Shown here piece after piece: positions 37,114 to 46,981 of a stretch of 64,000 bases of DNA. How positions within the stretch are numbered: position 1 is the first letter of the stretch; every line of letters starts with the position of its first letter. The DNA comes from Chitinivibrionales bacterium (GTDB taxonomy: Bacteria > Fibrobacterota > Chitinivibrionia > Chitinivibrionales > JANQEN01). Below the pieces are notes generated by a model. It searched no databases, was not told the origin of the DNA, and was given only the letters and a program-made list of their open reading frames with translations. The position numbers were made by a program, and so were the translations under genes. Where the stretch lies: contig JANQEN010000142.1 of NCBI GenBank assembly GCA_028278335.1, positions 31,581 to 95,580 on the forward strand, given 5' to 3'.

Positions 37114-37469
37114 GTTAGGTTGGAGTGCTTGTTTTCGAATTCCTCTGCAGTAGTAAAGATACCCAGAACTTTGTCTAACGAAGAGAAGGTCAATACTTCA
37201 CGGAGTTTATCCGAAACATTGACAAGAAAGAGTTTCCCTTGGTTAGCTGTGGCCATGCCATGGAGACGCATGAGAAGTCCAATACCAGGACTAAAAAGAG
37301 TCCTCGTCTCTTGAAGATCTACAACAATGTCTTTGTTTTCGCCCTTATTAAAATGGATGCTGATGCTCTCTTCAATCTGTTTATAGTTGTCCATATCGAT
37401 CTGGTCTTTAAAGACAACCCATAAACGTCCACCCTTAGTTGCAATGGAAGTATGGAATGATTTTGCCAT
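37110..37469 (-). CDS. STAS-domain protein (anti-sigma factor antagonist-like)
   Basis: 119 residues. The fold pattern FKDQIDMDNYKQIEESI...DIVVDLQETRTLFSPGIGLLMRLH fits STAS domains; a Ser lies at the usual phosphorylation position in FSPGIG. Such proteins act in partner-switching regulation, but no matching kinase is in the window. Its end overlaps the convergent HEAT gene by 4 nt. Confidence 0.78.
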   Translation of the reverse strand: MAKSFHTSIATKGGRLWVVFKDQIDMDNYKQIEESISIHFNKGENKDIVVDLQETRTLFSPGIGLLMRLHGMATANQGKLFLVNVSDKLREVLTFSSLDKVLGIFTTAEEFENKHSNLT

Positions 37470-37577
37470 ACACAGGCTCCTTTAGTTTTACCCCTCATTC
37501 TTAATCATACTAAATGTTTCTCAAGAAATCAACCTTGATTAGAAGAGAAAACTCTCTTTCTGCGCAAAGAGGTAACC

Positions 37578-37796
37578 TTAATTGTTAATGATCATTCCTG
37601 AGGAGAAAACAAGCATAAAAACAAGCCAAAGGTAGAGGAGAGTATTGTTCAAGATCTGCTCTGAAATTGACTGAGCCTCTTTACCTGCGGGCTCCTTTTT
37701 TTGCTGTTTCTCTTTTACGTGCAAATAAATTGATCGGCCGGTCCAGACCAGTAGTCCCAATCCAGCCAGCTTAATAAGAATTGTTGAAACATCCAT
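37578..37796 (-). CDS. small two-helix membrane protein
   Basis: 72 residues with hydrophobic helices at about 4-24 and 49-70 and a charged Lys/Glu loop between. No family recognised. Thirty nt downstream of the 145-residue gene on the same strand, likely co-transcribed. Confidence 0.55.
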   Translation of the reverse strand: MDVSTILIKLAGLGLLVWTGRSIYLHVKEKQQKKEPAGKEAQSISEQILNNTLLYLWLVFMLVFSSGMIINN

Positions 37797-37825
37797 AGGT
37801 GATCCTTAGAAAATTCCCTTCAGGA

Positions 37826-38263
37826 TTATGGCATCTCAGGAGGGATGTCCCCCTCCTCCATACCCTTTTTCATATCAATTTTATTGGCCTGTAATCGGCG
37901 GGATGATATGATTGATCCATTCCAGGAGATTACAAACTCGTAGTACCCCTCTTCAGGAAGAGGGAGTCCATTGATATTACCACCAATCTCCACCACAGCG
38001 CGACGATTTTCCGGGCACTTAACCTCCCAGGGGGGTAACTTCATGGAGAAGTCAGCATCCTCCTTTTGGAAGGTGAGCTGCACCGTACCATTGGTGGCCA
38101 CATCGGAAAGAGCGATATACACAGCACAATTCCCATGTTTTGAGGGAAAATCCATGCAATTGATTGAACTAAAGGTTCCCGTTAGAATGCTCTTACCAGT
38201 ATGGGCATCCCGATAATAGTGGTCGCAAATAACCATGGCTAATACAATTGGCTTCATATACAA
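37826..38263 (-). CDS. DUF6941-like protein
   Basis: 145 residues, no signal. The opening (MKPIVLAMVICDHYYRD, TGKSILTGTFSSI) resembles the small cytosolic beta-rich DUF6941 group of unknown function. The assignment is by resemblance only. Confidence 0.5.
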   Translation of the reverse strand: MYMKPIVLAMVICDHYYRDAHTGKSILTGTFSSINCMDFPSKHGNCAVYIALSDVATNGTVQLTFQKEDADFSMKLPPWEVKCPENRRAVVEIGGNINGLPLPEEGYYEFVISWNGSIISSRRLQANKIDMKKGMEEGDIPPEMP

Positions 38264-38409
38264 GTACTACGATTATTAATGTGTAAAATTGATTATTCCG
38301 GACAGCGTGCAAAGATACTCAGATAAGTAGATCTACCACTTTCGCACCGGAGTAATTTCCAGGTTTATAAAATATAATTACTGCATATATTTTCAGCACG
38401 TCTTCGTTG

Positions 38410-39807
38410 ATGTATTTTATAGCTCCCATGAAATTGAATAAACAACAAAACCCAGGGATCGCATTGGCCATACTCATGGTAGTGGTCGGTTCTCTATGGG
38501 CAAAGAGTTTGGTCTCTCCTCCCTATAGCCACTGTTTAGGTATTCGAAAGGCCAGGCAACTCCATCTTTCACTTTTTTTACCCTTTACTCGATTTAAGGA
38601 TCCCCAAGGCTTAGCCACAGCTAAAATGATCACCCGTGACGATCCTCATAAAGAGGGAGATGATGATGAAGTGGTGGTATACGGGGTCAATTCAGGAAAG
38701 CATCAACTTATCTATAACACCTCGATGATGGGATTGGATGCCTATGGCAAGCAGGGGAGTGGTCTTGGAGAGTTTCAATTTCCCAAGGGAGTTGCCTGTG
38801 ATGAAAAGGGCAATGTCTTTGTGGTGGATGCCGGCAACCATCGGGTGGTACATCTCTTTAATCCACAAAAAAAAGTGCAATGGGTCAAGGCCTTCAATGG
38901 CGATAGCAACGGGGCGCGCCGTCTTCTTGCTCCCTCCCAGGTAAGCTTGGATGCGCGGGGAAGGATCTATGTTACTGACACGGGCAATCGTCGCATTGTT
39001 GTCTTTGATACGAGCGGGTCAGTCCTGTTTACGATTCCCAAAGAGGGCGAAACACTGTTTGTTGATGGTCCTACTACCATAGCTATTGCTGATGGCACCT
39101 TTAAATATAGCCGTTTTACTAAAGAGCAGGTCCTCTTTTGTGCTGATAAGAGTGGCAGGCGTCTTTGGAAAATTGACCTTACCGGTATTGTCATGGATCA
39201 GGTAGAGATACCGGCAAAACATGCAGCCAATTATGGTGCGGTGGATTATTACCATAACTTCTGGATTACTGATAAGAAGAAGCATGCCATATTAAAATAT
39301 AGTCGTGACCTGGAGCTATTGGATATTTTTGGTTCCTATGGTAAAAAGGATGGCCAGATGGTCGAGCCCCGGGGTATCGCGATCTGGAAGCGCTATGGGC
39401 AGACCTTTGTGGCTGAAAAATTTGGAGCCCAATATTTTTGGGTTGGAACCGATTTAAAAAAGATGACCCTTCAGATTGACAATAGTGATCGTGGACCAAC
39501 GAGCGTGTACACCATTACGAGCAAAACAACCGCCTTTAGTTTTGCTTCACTTATGTATGTAACAGCAAGAGATACAATCACCCTTCTTAAAAAGCGATTT
39601 GTTGCACCCGGTGATCGGGTGCTCTCCTTTGCCCATAAGACCATTTCACCAACAGCATCAGGAACCTTTCTATTTCGTATTGAACCTACCTATTCTTCAT
39701 ACACCTATTATCATTGGGATTATCCGATAACCATGCGCACCCGTGGCTCTTTTGGGCTTGTGGAGAATGTCAAGGCCGGATACTTGGTAAAGAAAAAGGG
39801 ACAATAA
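38410..39807 (+). CDS. NHL-repeat beta-propeller protein, exported
   Basis: About 465 residues; an in-frame ATG at 38428 is an equally possible start and neither has a clear ribosome site. After a hydrophobic leader, NHL repeats (GEFQFPKGVACDEKGNVFVVD, APSQVSLDARGRIYVTDTGN, then MVEPRGIAIW) span residues ~110-330. These form a propeller for protein or ligand binding. The C-terminal ~120 residues are unassigned. Confidence 0.75.
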   Translation: MYFIAPMKLNKQQNPGIALAILMVVVGSLWAKSLVSPPYSHCLGIRKARQLHLSLFLPFTRFKDPQGLATAKMITRDDPHKEGDDDEVVVYGVNSGKHQLIYNTSMMGLDAYGKQGSGLGEFQFPKGVACDEKGNVFVVDAGNHRVVHLFNPQKKVQWVKAFNGDSNGARRLLAPSQVSLDARGRIYVTDTGNRRIVVFDTSGSVLFTIPKEGETLFVDGPTTIAIADGTFKYSRFTKEQVLFCADKSGRRLWKIDLTGIVMDQVEIPAKHAANYGAVDYYHNFWITDKKKHAILKYSRDLELLDIFGSYGKKDGQMVEPRGIAIWKRYGQTFVAEKFGAQYFWVGTDLKKMTLQIDNSDRGPTSVYTITSKTTAFSFASLMYVTARDTITLLKKRFVAPGDRVLSFAHKTISPTASGTFLFRIEPTYSSYTYYHWDYPITMRTRGSFGLVENVKAGYLVKKKGQ

Positions 39808-39833
39808 TCTCAGATCAAGGAGCATCATAGACC

Positions 39834-40481
39834 ATGCACTTAACAAAAGAAGAGATCAACCGAAAACTGCTGCACATCCTCTCCGGTTGTGGAATTCCCG
39901 CAGGAATTCTTTACATACCGCTCATCCCTGGGGCATCACCCCAGTTGCCCAAGATCATTTTGGGTGTTTTGCTTTTTCTCTCCTTAACATTAGAGATTAT
40001 TCGTTTTAAAGTTCCTGCCTTTCATAAGTTTTACTTTTCAATGGCAGGATCCATGATGCGCAAAGAGGAGGATAAGAAGTTGACCGGTGCAACCTGGATT
40101 TTTGCTTCCGCCTTTATTTGCACACTTCTTTTTCCAAAAACTCCTCAAATTTCCTGTATTGTCATTAATCTCTTTATTCTTGGAGATGCTATTGCTGCTG
40201 TGGTTGGATTAAGTATGGGAAGAATTAAAATTGGAAAAAAATCCTTAGAGGGGACATTGGCCTGTTTTTTCCTCTGTTTGGCTCTTTTCTATCTGGTCTT
40301 TCCCCATGTACCACTTTTACTTGATCCATGGGGGGGCAAAACACCACTCCTTTTTGTCCTGATTGTTTCCTTAAGCGTGGCAGTCTTAGAGCTCTTTCCA
40401 ATCCGACTTTCAAAAACTCTTACCATAAATGATAACCTCTATGTCCCAGTGGTTGTCGGTGCGATCATGCAAATATTTTAA
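39834..40481 (+). CDS. diacylglycerol/polyprenol kinase-family membrane protein
   Basis: 215 residues with about six hydrophobic helices. The pattern EEINRKLLHILSG...MMRKEEDKKLTGATWI...LGDAIAAVVGLSMGR fits the SEC59/DGK1/VTE5 family, which phosphorylates lipid alcohols with CTP or ATP. The exact substrate cannot be told. Starts 26 nt after the NHL gene. Confidence 0.78.
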   Translation: MHLTKEEINRKLLHILSGCGIPAGILYIPLIPGASPQLPKIILGVLLFLSLTLEIIRFKVPAFHKFYFSMAGSMMRKEEDKKLTGATWIFASAFICTLLFPKTPQISCIVINLFILGDAIAAVVGLSMGRIKIGKKSLEGTLACFFLCLALFYLVFPHVPLLLDPWGGKTPLLFVLIVSLSVAVLELFPIRLSKTLTINDNLYVPVVVGAIMQIF

Positions 40482-40487
40482 AGACAC

Positions 40488-42305
40488 TTACTGCATAATA
40501 AGTAATTTTTGTGTAATCAATTGGTGCTGTGACTCCAAGTGCAGGGTATAAAGTCCGGCAGGAAAATGCTCAGTGGAAACCATTACTTTTGTGGCGTTAG
40601 GATAGCCATGCCAAACCCTCTTTCCCAAGAGTGAATAGATTTGAATCTCTTTTAGTGGCGCACTTGTTTGAATGGAGATGTGTTGTTGTCCACACTTTGA
40701 TATGATATGATTGGAGATGTTCGCCTTTAGGGGCTTCCTTTTAATAGCTACAAGCTCCGTTATGTTTTGTCCAAAAAGGGTTAGGATAGATCGCTTGGGA
40801 ATGGTTATTGTGTCCGTAAATCGAAGTGCATTGAGGGGAGCCATACTCGCTGAGGCAGTGGTTATAAAGGGGTAGAGCCTTGTTGTGTCGGGGATGAAAT
40901 TGGCTTCTTTAAGCGCAATTGAAGACTCGCTATTTGTGTAGTTGATAATAACAACAACCAGGTCCCCTTTTTCCCTGTGAACAAATGCCGACGGCATGAT
41001 TCCCTTTACTGCTTGCATTGGTGTGGTATTATCTGAGCGTTTTATAGGTATACGGTTTGCACCAGGGCGAATAAAGAAACTATAGTGTCCCAATGCCCAG
41101 GCTGTTGTGTTTGGGGTGTATGATTCATCAGTATGATTGATAGTCACCAGCTTATACCGAGGCAATCCAGTGCTAGGGCTAAAGGTCTCCCAATATTGCC
41201 AGCATGAGGCGCCGCCCACAGTAAGATCATGGTGAATAACCTTAGCTAAAAAGAGACCATGGTCAATCTCTTTTGGATTTTCCAAACCATCCTTAAAACC
41301 ATTACCTAAAAAACTGTATTCAGTTTGCCACCACTCTAAACTGGGGTCGATTTTTTTGATCTCCTTAAACATACTTGATCGAGTCTCTACCAATCGCTTA
41401 TTGGTATCCTCGGTCCAATAGCTGTGAGCTGCTACATAGGGGGCCAGAGTTCGCAAATTTCCAATGTAAAGTGCATGCGAGGGGTTCCAGAACCGAAGTT
41501 GTCCTCCATGAGGATCGCTCATAAATCCATACACCCGGTCAATGGAGCCACCTTCAGTTATAATAAAGCGTGTTTTCAAGGCATGCCTTTTAAGGGCTTT
41601 GTCAATTTCAATGGCCAACTTCTTTATTTCACTATTGTGCCAGAGTGTGCCCTCCTGTCTATCACAGAGCCACTCCCATTGTGGTTCATTCACTGGACTA
41701 ATGTAATGAATTGGGGTCCATCGCTTTGCATAGTACAGAGCAATCTGGGCAAGATACTCTGCATAGTCATCATAACAATCATCCCTCAAGTTAGCTGAGG
41801 GTACATCTTCGGTTCTACAGGTAAGTCCATTTTTTGTAAAATAGTAGGGAGGAGAGTTGGAATACGCAATAACCCGAGATACTCCATATTCATAGCATTT
41901 ATTGACCCAATAGGTCTCTGCCTCCATTTTTGACCAATCATAGGATCCGTTCGGTCGAAGGGGGCATTCTGTGCGAGCGTTTACACGGGCCACTCTGCTC
42001 GAATCACCCTGGTCCCGCGAGCCTGCGCCAAGTTCAATTCGAAAGCTGGAAAGACCAATACCTTTTGGTTTACCCGTGGGACCATACATTCTGGAAAAGA
42101 TAAAATCGGCTAAGCGATCGAGGTTTTTCTTTTGCCAATCTTCGGTTACTTCATTAAGGTTAAAGGCAGCGGATGAGCCAAAGTGTTTAATAGTTTGATG
42201 ACTGGAATCTGTTAAGAGTGTGAGCGTGAGATCGACTTTGGTGTTGTGACCTGAAGTAAAGAAAGATAATAGAAAAGTTATCGTTAATGTTAGTTGTGTT
42301 CGCAT
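40488..42305 (-). CDS. GH30-family glycoside hydrolase with C-terminal sorting domain
   Basis: 605 residues with a Sec signal. The catalytic pair of clan GH-A is visible: acid/base Glu207 in SPVNEPQW and nucleophile Glu329 in WWQTEY. GH30 enzymes cut beta-1,4-xylan, beta-1,6-glucan or beta-1,6-galactan. The final ~75 residues are a Por-type tail (IQIYSLLGKRVWHG, FPAGLYTLHLES), predicting T9SS secretion. It is the leftmost gene of a long minus-strand secretome island. Confidence 0.85.
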   Translation of the reverse strand: MRTQLTLTITFLLSFFTSGHNTKVDLTLTLLTDSSHQTIKHFGSSAAFNLNEVTEDWQKKNLDRLADFIFSRMYGPTGKPKGIGLSSFRIELGAGSRDQGDSSRVARVNARTECPLRPNGSYDWSKMEAETYWVNKCYEYGVSRVIAYSNSPPYYFTKNGLTCRTEDVPSANLRDDCYDDYAEYLAQIALYYAKRWTPIHYISPVNEPQWEWLCDRQEGTLWHNSEIKKLAIEIDKALKRHALKTRFIITEGGSIDRVYGFMSDPHGGQLRFWNPSHALYIGNLRTLAPYVAAHSYWTEDTNKRLVETRSSMFKEIKKIDPSLEWWQTEYSFLGNGFKDGLENPKEIDHGLFLAKVIHHDLTVGGASCWQYWETFSPSTGLPRYKLVTINHTDESYTPNTTAWALGHYSFFIRPGANRIPIKRSDNTTPMQAVKGIMPSAFVHREKGDLVVVIINYTNSESSIALKEANFIPDTTRLYPFITTASASMAPLNALRFTDTITIPKRSILTLFGQNITELVAIKRKPLKANISNHIISKCGQQHISIQTSAPLKEIQIYSLLGKRVWHGYPNATKVMVSTEHFPAGLYTLHLESQHQLITQKLLIMQ

Positions 42306-42366
42306 TTGTATTATGGAGTTATTCTGATATCCAGAAGTAAGTTATGATATTTACGTTGTCTATGGG

Positions 42367-42400
42367 TGGCATGGTCGTTTATGCCATGCCATTTTTTTTT
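42367..42400 (+). terminator. hairpin with T-run between GH30 and sulfatase genes
   Basis: TGGCATGG/CCATGCCA stem followed by nine T on the plus strand. The flanking genes are on the minus strand, so the T-run lies on the wrong side for them; it may block antisense transcription. Confidence 0.5.
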
Positions 42401-42419
42401 GTGTTCAACATTGCTTGGG

Positions 42420-44090
42420 TTATAACCCTTTGTTAAAAAGGATCGAATGCAATGATTTACCCGGAGTCATCACGGTAAAAATATACATACCTGTTGATAA
42501 AGAGGAACCATCGCTACCCTTTCCATTCCAGTGATACGATCCTTTTTCCACGTTCGGGGTGAAGGCAAAGAGTCGTCGACCCGAAAGAGAGTATATGGCA
42601 CAACGGGTTCCTAAAGAGACCCGGGGCAGCTGGAATAGAATACCACCATGCTGATTATTGACAATGGCAATTTTGTCATGCGTGACTTTGGGCTCTTGCG
42701 TGATAAACACTGGGTCAAGTACGGTCTCCTTTTCCAAGACAATATTGGTATCCTTGGGGGTGAACTGCTCGCCAACACCACGGTTGCCATAGTCTTCCAG
42801 CGTTCGTCCATACCATACCGAATCTTCCACAAAGAGCGGTTCAATAGAATTACTATCAAACCAATTGGCCATATGTTTCATAAGGGTTGTGGTAAACCCG
42901 GGCATCTTCATGGCAAGGTTGTTGGTCTCGGCTGTGTCGACGCTAAGATCATAGAGCAAGGGAGCTCGGTTGTTGTGAAGTAATATCAATTTGTAATCCA
43001 AATAGCGCATACCACGGAACCACTTGTCCCAGTAGAGATATTTTTGAGGGCGGTTACTATTTTGTCCAGTAATAAAGGGGATAAGATTTATACCATCATA
43101 CTTGGTTTCCGCTGGCAAGGGAATCTCTGCCGCTGCGCAGACCGTGGCAAAGAAATCAAGACTGCTCACCGGATAGTGATACTTTGTGTTGGCAGGTAGT
43201 GTGCCCTTCCATTGCAGTAAAAAGGGTACCTTCACACCACCATCGAGATGGGTCCCTTTTTTACCAGAATAGGGTTTGTTTTTACGATACTGATTAGCAC
43301 CACCATTATCATTCATAAAAAAGACCAGGGTGTTTTCTGTAAGACCTAACTCATCCAATTTGTCAAGAATATCACCGCAGGCACTGTCCAATGCCCAGGT
43401 CATGGCAGCGACCGTTTTTCTGGTGCCATTGGAGATATTGTTAAATAGAGCCTTGTGCTCCGGTTTTGCTTGATCGGGGGTGTGTACCGCTGTAAAGGAG
43501 GCATACACAAAGAAGGGATGCTCCTTATTACGTTCGATAAACTCAATGGCCTTTTGCGCAATAGCATCGGTCATGTAGGGATGTTCGGTTACCGGGACCC
43601 CATTATGTTCTAGTTGTTTTGCGTTAAAGTAGTTGCAGTTGCCATTAAGTATGCCGTAAAATTCATCAAACCCCTTCTGCTGCGGATGTGATTGAGCATC
43701 ACCTAAATGCCACTTGCCAGAGCACATCGTTTTATAATGTGCCTTTTTTAACAATTCTGAAATAGTAATTTCACTGGAGGGGATTCTTGCGTTATTATGG
43801 CCCCCGGGGTTATAGTGATGACCGAAACGGGTTGGGTTTCTACCTGTGAGAAGACCAGCTCGGGAAGGATGACAGACGCTTCCGCAAACATAGCCATTAG
43901 TAAAGAGCACACTGTTTTTAGCCATTTCGTCTAAGCGTGGGGTACGAAACTTTGGTGAGTTATGAAAGCCAAAATCAGCATATCCAGCATCATCGGAAAA
44001 GAGTAGGACTATATTTGGCTTTGCCTTCGCCATGGTCAACAGGGTGTAACAGAGTGTTATAACGAGGGCGATTCGTATTCTTTTAAGCAT
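42420..44090 (-). CDS. type I sulfatase with C-terminal sorting domain
   Basis: 556 residues, signal peptide to about residue 22. The formylglycine motif CHPSRAGLLTG has the Cys to be oxidised at 73; the metal ligands start at DD33-34. SGKWHLG is the second family signature. The last ~75 residues are a Por-type tail (CAIYSLSGRRLFAF, GSSLSTGMYIFTV). It removes sulfate esters, probably from a polysaccharide. The maturase that makes formylglycine is not in the window. Confidence 0.9.
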   Translation of the reverse strand: MLKRIRIALVITLCYTLLTMAKAKPNIVLLFSDDAGYADFGFHNSPKFRTPRLDEMAKNSVLFTNGYVCGSVCHPSRAGLLTGRNPTRFGHHYNPGGHNNARIPSSEITISELLKKAHYKTMCSGKWHLGDAQSHPQQKGFDEFYGILNGNCNYFNAKQLEHNGVPVTEHPYMTDAIAQKAIEFIERNKEHPFFVYASFTAVHTPDQAKPEHKALFNNISNGTRKTVAAMTWALDSACGDILDKLDELGLTENTLVFFMNDNGGANQYRKNKPYSGKKGTHLDGGVKVPFLLQWKGTLPANTKYHYPVSSLDFFATVCAAAEIPLPAETKYDGINLIPFITGQNSNRPQKYLYWDKWFRGMRYLDYKLILLHNNRAPLLYDLSVDTAETNNLAMKMPGFTTTLMKHMANWFDSNSIEPLFVEDSVWYGRTLEDYGNRGVGEQFTPKDTNIVLEKETVLDPVFITQEPKVTHDKIAIVNNQHGGILFQLPRVSLGTRCAIYSLSGRRLFAFTPNVEKGSYHWNGKGSDGSSLSTGMYIFTVMTPGKSLHSILFNKGL

Positions 44091-44113
44091 GATAGGTTCC
44101 TTGTCACTATTTT

Positions 44114-46804
44114 TTATCGGAGGAGTACCGTCTTAATCGTTTTTTGATACTCTCCCGTGTGTATTCTAAAGTAATATATTCCAGTACCTAAGAGGAGGGA
44201 TGCATCATCCCGACCATCCCATCGGTATGTATACTGTCCTGGTGAATGTACCTTATTTGATATTGTTCGTACTATTTTACCCTTTGTGTTAAAAAGGGTA
44301 ATAGAGACAACACCTTTCTTTGCAAGTGAGAAAGAGAGTGACGTGCTCCCTTTGAAGGGATTAGGATAGAGCCCTAGATGACTGATCCGAGTTGCATTGT
44401 GCGTCGTCCATACAGTATGGGTTGTCGTATCCGATGTTGTGTCATAAAAGAATTGCGCTGTTGCTGTTACCGAGCGATCCGTTTTTAGTCGTACCCAATG
44501 GGCGCTGTATCCCTTTGGGAAAAGATGGGTTGTGGTCTCTCCAGAGGGAACAGAAAATGTCTTGTAGGTATACCACGACTCATGATCGAAATTGACCTCA
44601 ACTGAAAAGCGAACTGAGCTGCTGCTGTTGTGGGAGAGTTGCATGGTCTTTTTATCGTACCCAGTCATGAGGTAAGGATCAGAGACAACATTTGCTGTTA
44701 CAGAACTGTTTTTCCAGGGACCTCCAATGCCAACGGGCTGGCCCAGTTTCCAGAGATCGTCAACACTTCCAAACCATAAACCTGTTGCGTTATCATTGGC
44801 CATAAAGGTGTTACCATCGTTTTGTGCATTGGTTCGTACACCACTCAGCACCAATAGGCCACTCCACGTGCAGTAATCAACAATCTGTTTATTGTGGGTT
44901 ACTAAAGGCTTGACCTTTTCCATGCCACCCTCGCGGGGTAGCTCATAAAAGGTGCCATGAATATTAATACAGGAACGTTCCGATTCAATCTCTCGAGCAC
45001 CCCGGGGCCACCAGTCAGTTGCATCCTTCTGACTATAACGATGATGTCCCTTGGGAACACGATACCGTTTGCCATCATAGGTAATGATTACTGAGGCATC
45101 ATCAATAGTAAAATCTTTGGCTCGACCAGCTTTGTCCTTGACCTCCTGGGCTCGACTTGGTGGTTTTGAGAACTGCATTTTTTGATCAATCTCATAATAG
45201 GTTTCAGCCCTGTTGCCACTCTTGTCTTTGGTTTTCATAAGATATTGAAGTCTTTTACTGGTCCTATCGGGAATAAGGATTCCAGCAGTAACCTCAGTGG
45301 TGCTATCGGTGATTTCAGCTAGCCCAGAAAAGAGTTGTTTTCCCGCATCTGGTTTTTGCCCACGGGCAAAGTAGTGAAAGTAAGCTGTTGCCTTACAGGA
45401 TACATTGGAAGTAATGCGAATCCACTGCGCATTAAAACTGGAAGGGAATATCTCGTATCCATATCCCTTGGAACCCACAGAAATTGATTTGTAGGTTTGC
45501 CATGTTCCATTACCCTGATAATCAGCTTCAATGGTAAAGGAGACACTGGCGGAAGCGTCATGGGCAAGGTGTAAGATCTTCTGATTAAATCCATTTATTA
45601 AAAAGGGGTGAGAGGGTTGATCTGCTTTAATTTCGTCATTAAGCCATGGTCCACCCCAACCGCTGCGGGGTCCAAAGGAGTGAAGCTCCTCTACCTTGCC
45701 AAACCAGAGGTTTGACTGGGAACGACCAGCCAAGGGCCCGGGAAGCTTTGGATCGTCCTTCATGACCGATGTCTCATCAGTGGCAAGTACCAATGTACCG
45801 TTCCAGTCACAAAAATCAGGCACATAGCGTAAGTGAGTGGAAATAGGTTTTATACCAGCGGTATTTTCGGAAGTAAAGGTCGAGGGAAAGTCGTAAAACA
45901 GGCCAAACATATCCATCAGATACATACCACCAGTAACTTCACGTATCCGTGGCCACTCAGTATACCAGCCACCAGTATGTTCGTAAGAATGAGTTCCCTT
46001 AGGTAAACGAAAGGTGTGCCATTGTTTGTTGTCAAGAAGCATGAGCAGGACTGATCGCTTGTCCCAACCAATGGCCCAGATCGGTGCGTTGTCATTTGGG
46101 GCACCCTGAATTCCACCAGGACCAGTAACATCACAAAATTGTCGCAGCATGAGTGTATCCCACTGTGTGCCATTCCATTGCGCAAGGGCACCATAATCTT
46201 CGGGACCATCGCCACTTTTATACCCGTTGTTGGCAACAACAAACTGCCCCTGTCCAGTATAGGCTCCTTTTCCATGCCCGCCCGGTACTGGGTCCTCAAA
46301 AAGTTTGGTTACAGCCAGAGACTGGACATCAACCTCATAGACCTTGCCCTCCATGTCGAAATAGTAGACTTTGTTATCTGGATCAGTGAGGTGGCGGGCT
46401 GTGGCTGTATGTCTTCCTGCCATGGCACTGTAAGGGATCGCCCGAACATTACCCTGTGCATTAATCGCATAGGGGCCAATAAAAAGTTGGTTCGACTCTT
46501 TATGAATGAGACGGTTTGCTGGTGTTCCGCCAATGCTTTCTGGTCGTACCGAAAGAGTAAAGGAATTATCTATGGAGTAGAGTTTGTCGTGGCTTCCCTT
46601 TGGCTCATGGGCTGAATACGTTAAATACCAGAGTTTTCCTGCCCAGGGCACCACGGCTCCAATACCAGTTTCATTTTTCTTACCGCTGGTTGGCCCAAAG
46701 GCAGCAAGGTGAGGATAGATGCCACTTATCTTTACTTGAGCAAAACCAACACTGAACATGCTGATTAAAGCAAAACATATCAAAGAAAGTTTGAGCTTGT
46801 TCAT
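44114..46804 (-). CDS. large exported protein with internal duplicated module and C-terminal sorting domain
   Basis: 896 residues, signal peptide ending near residue 22. No catalytic family recognised. Two copies of a ~150-residue module are visible: one around FGPRSGWGGPWLNDE with SVSFTIEADYQGNGTW, the other around LGQPVGIGGPWKNSS with SVRFSVEVNFDHESW. Each is preceded by a similar domain (CDWNGTLVLA / CTWSGLLVLS). The protein ends in a clear T9SS tail (YPNPFKGSTSLSFSL, LFNTKGKIVRTI, GTGIYYFRI). It lies between two sulfatase genes, so a role in binding or cutting the same sulfated polysaccharide is plausible. Confidence 0.7.
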   Translation of the reverse strand: MNKLKLSLICFALISMFSVGFAQVKISGIYPHLAAFGPTSGKKNETGIGAVVPWAGKLWYLTYSAHEPKGSHDKLYSIDNSFTLSVRPESIGGTPANRLIHKESNQLFIGPYAINAQGNVRAIPYSAMAGRHTATARHLTDPDNKVYYFDMEGKVYEVDVQSLAVTKLFEDPVPGGHGKGAYTGQGQFVVANNGYKSGDGPEDYGALAQWNGTQWDTLMLRQFCDVTGPGGIQGAPNDNAPIWAIGWDKRSVLLMLLDNKQWHTFRLPKGTHSYEHTGGWYTEWPRIREVTGGMYLMDMFGLFYDFPSTFTSENTAGIKPISTHLRYVPDFCDWNGTLVLATDETSVMKDDPKLPGPLAGRSQSNLWFGKVEELHSFGPRSGWGGPWLNDEIKADQPSHPFLINGFNQKILHLAHDASASVSFTIEADYQGNGTWQTYKSISVGSKGYGYEIFPSSFNAQWIRITSNVSCKATAYFHYFARGQKPDAGKQLFSGLAEITDSTTEVTAGILIPDRTSKRLQYLMKTKDKSGNRAETYYEIDQKMQFSKPPSRAQEVKDKAGRAKDFTIDDASVIITYDGKRYRVPKGHHRYSQKDATDWWPRGAREIESERSCINIHGTFYELPREGGMEKVKPLVTHNKQIVDYCTWSGLLVLSGVRTNAQNDGNTFMANDNATGLWFGSVDDLWKLGQPVGIGGPWKNSSVTANVVSDPYLMTGYDKKTMQLSHNSSSSVRFSVEVNFDHESWYTYKTFSVPSGETTTHLFPKGYSAHWVRLKTDRSVTATAQFFYDTTSDTTTHTVWTTHNATRISHLGLYPNPFKGSTSLSFSLAKKGVVSITLFNTKGKIVRTISNKVHSPGQYTYRWDGRDDASLLLGTGIYYFRIHTGEYQKTIKTVLLR

Positions 46805-46981
46805 TACCGTTTCCTAATCTGGGTTGAAGATTGAAGGTTAGAGCCATAGATACTAAAGTATTGTGAAGGATGAAGTCCCCCCGACGCACCAATCATTACT
46901 ATAAGCAATATTTCGTTTTTTTTATTGAGTTTATTATGTTTCAAATTTTTACTTAGTTTCATTCAATAGTTTCCTCTTTTG

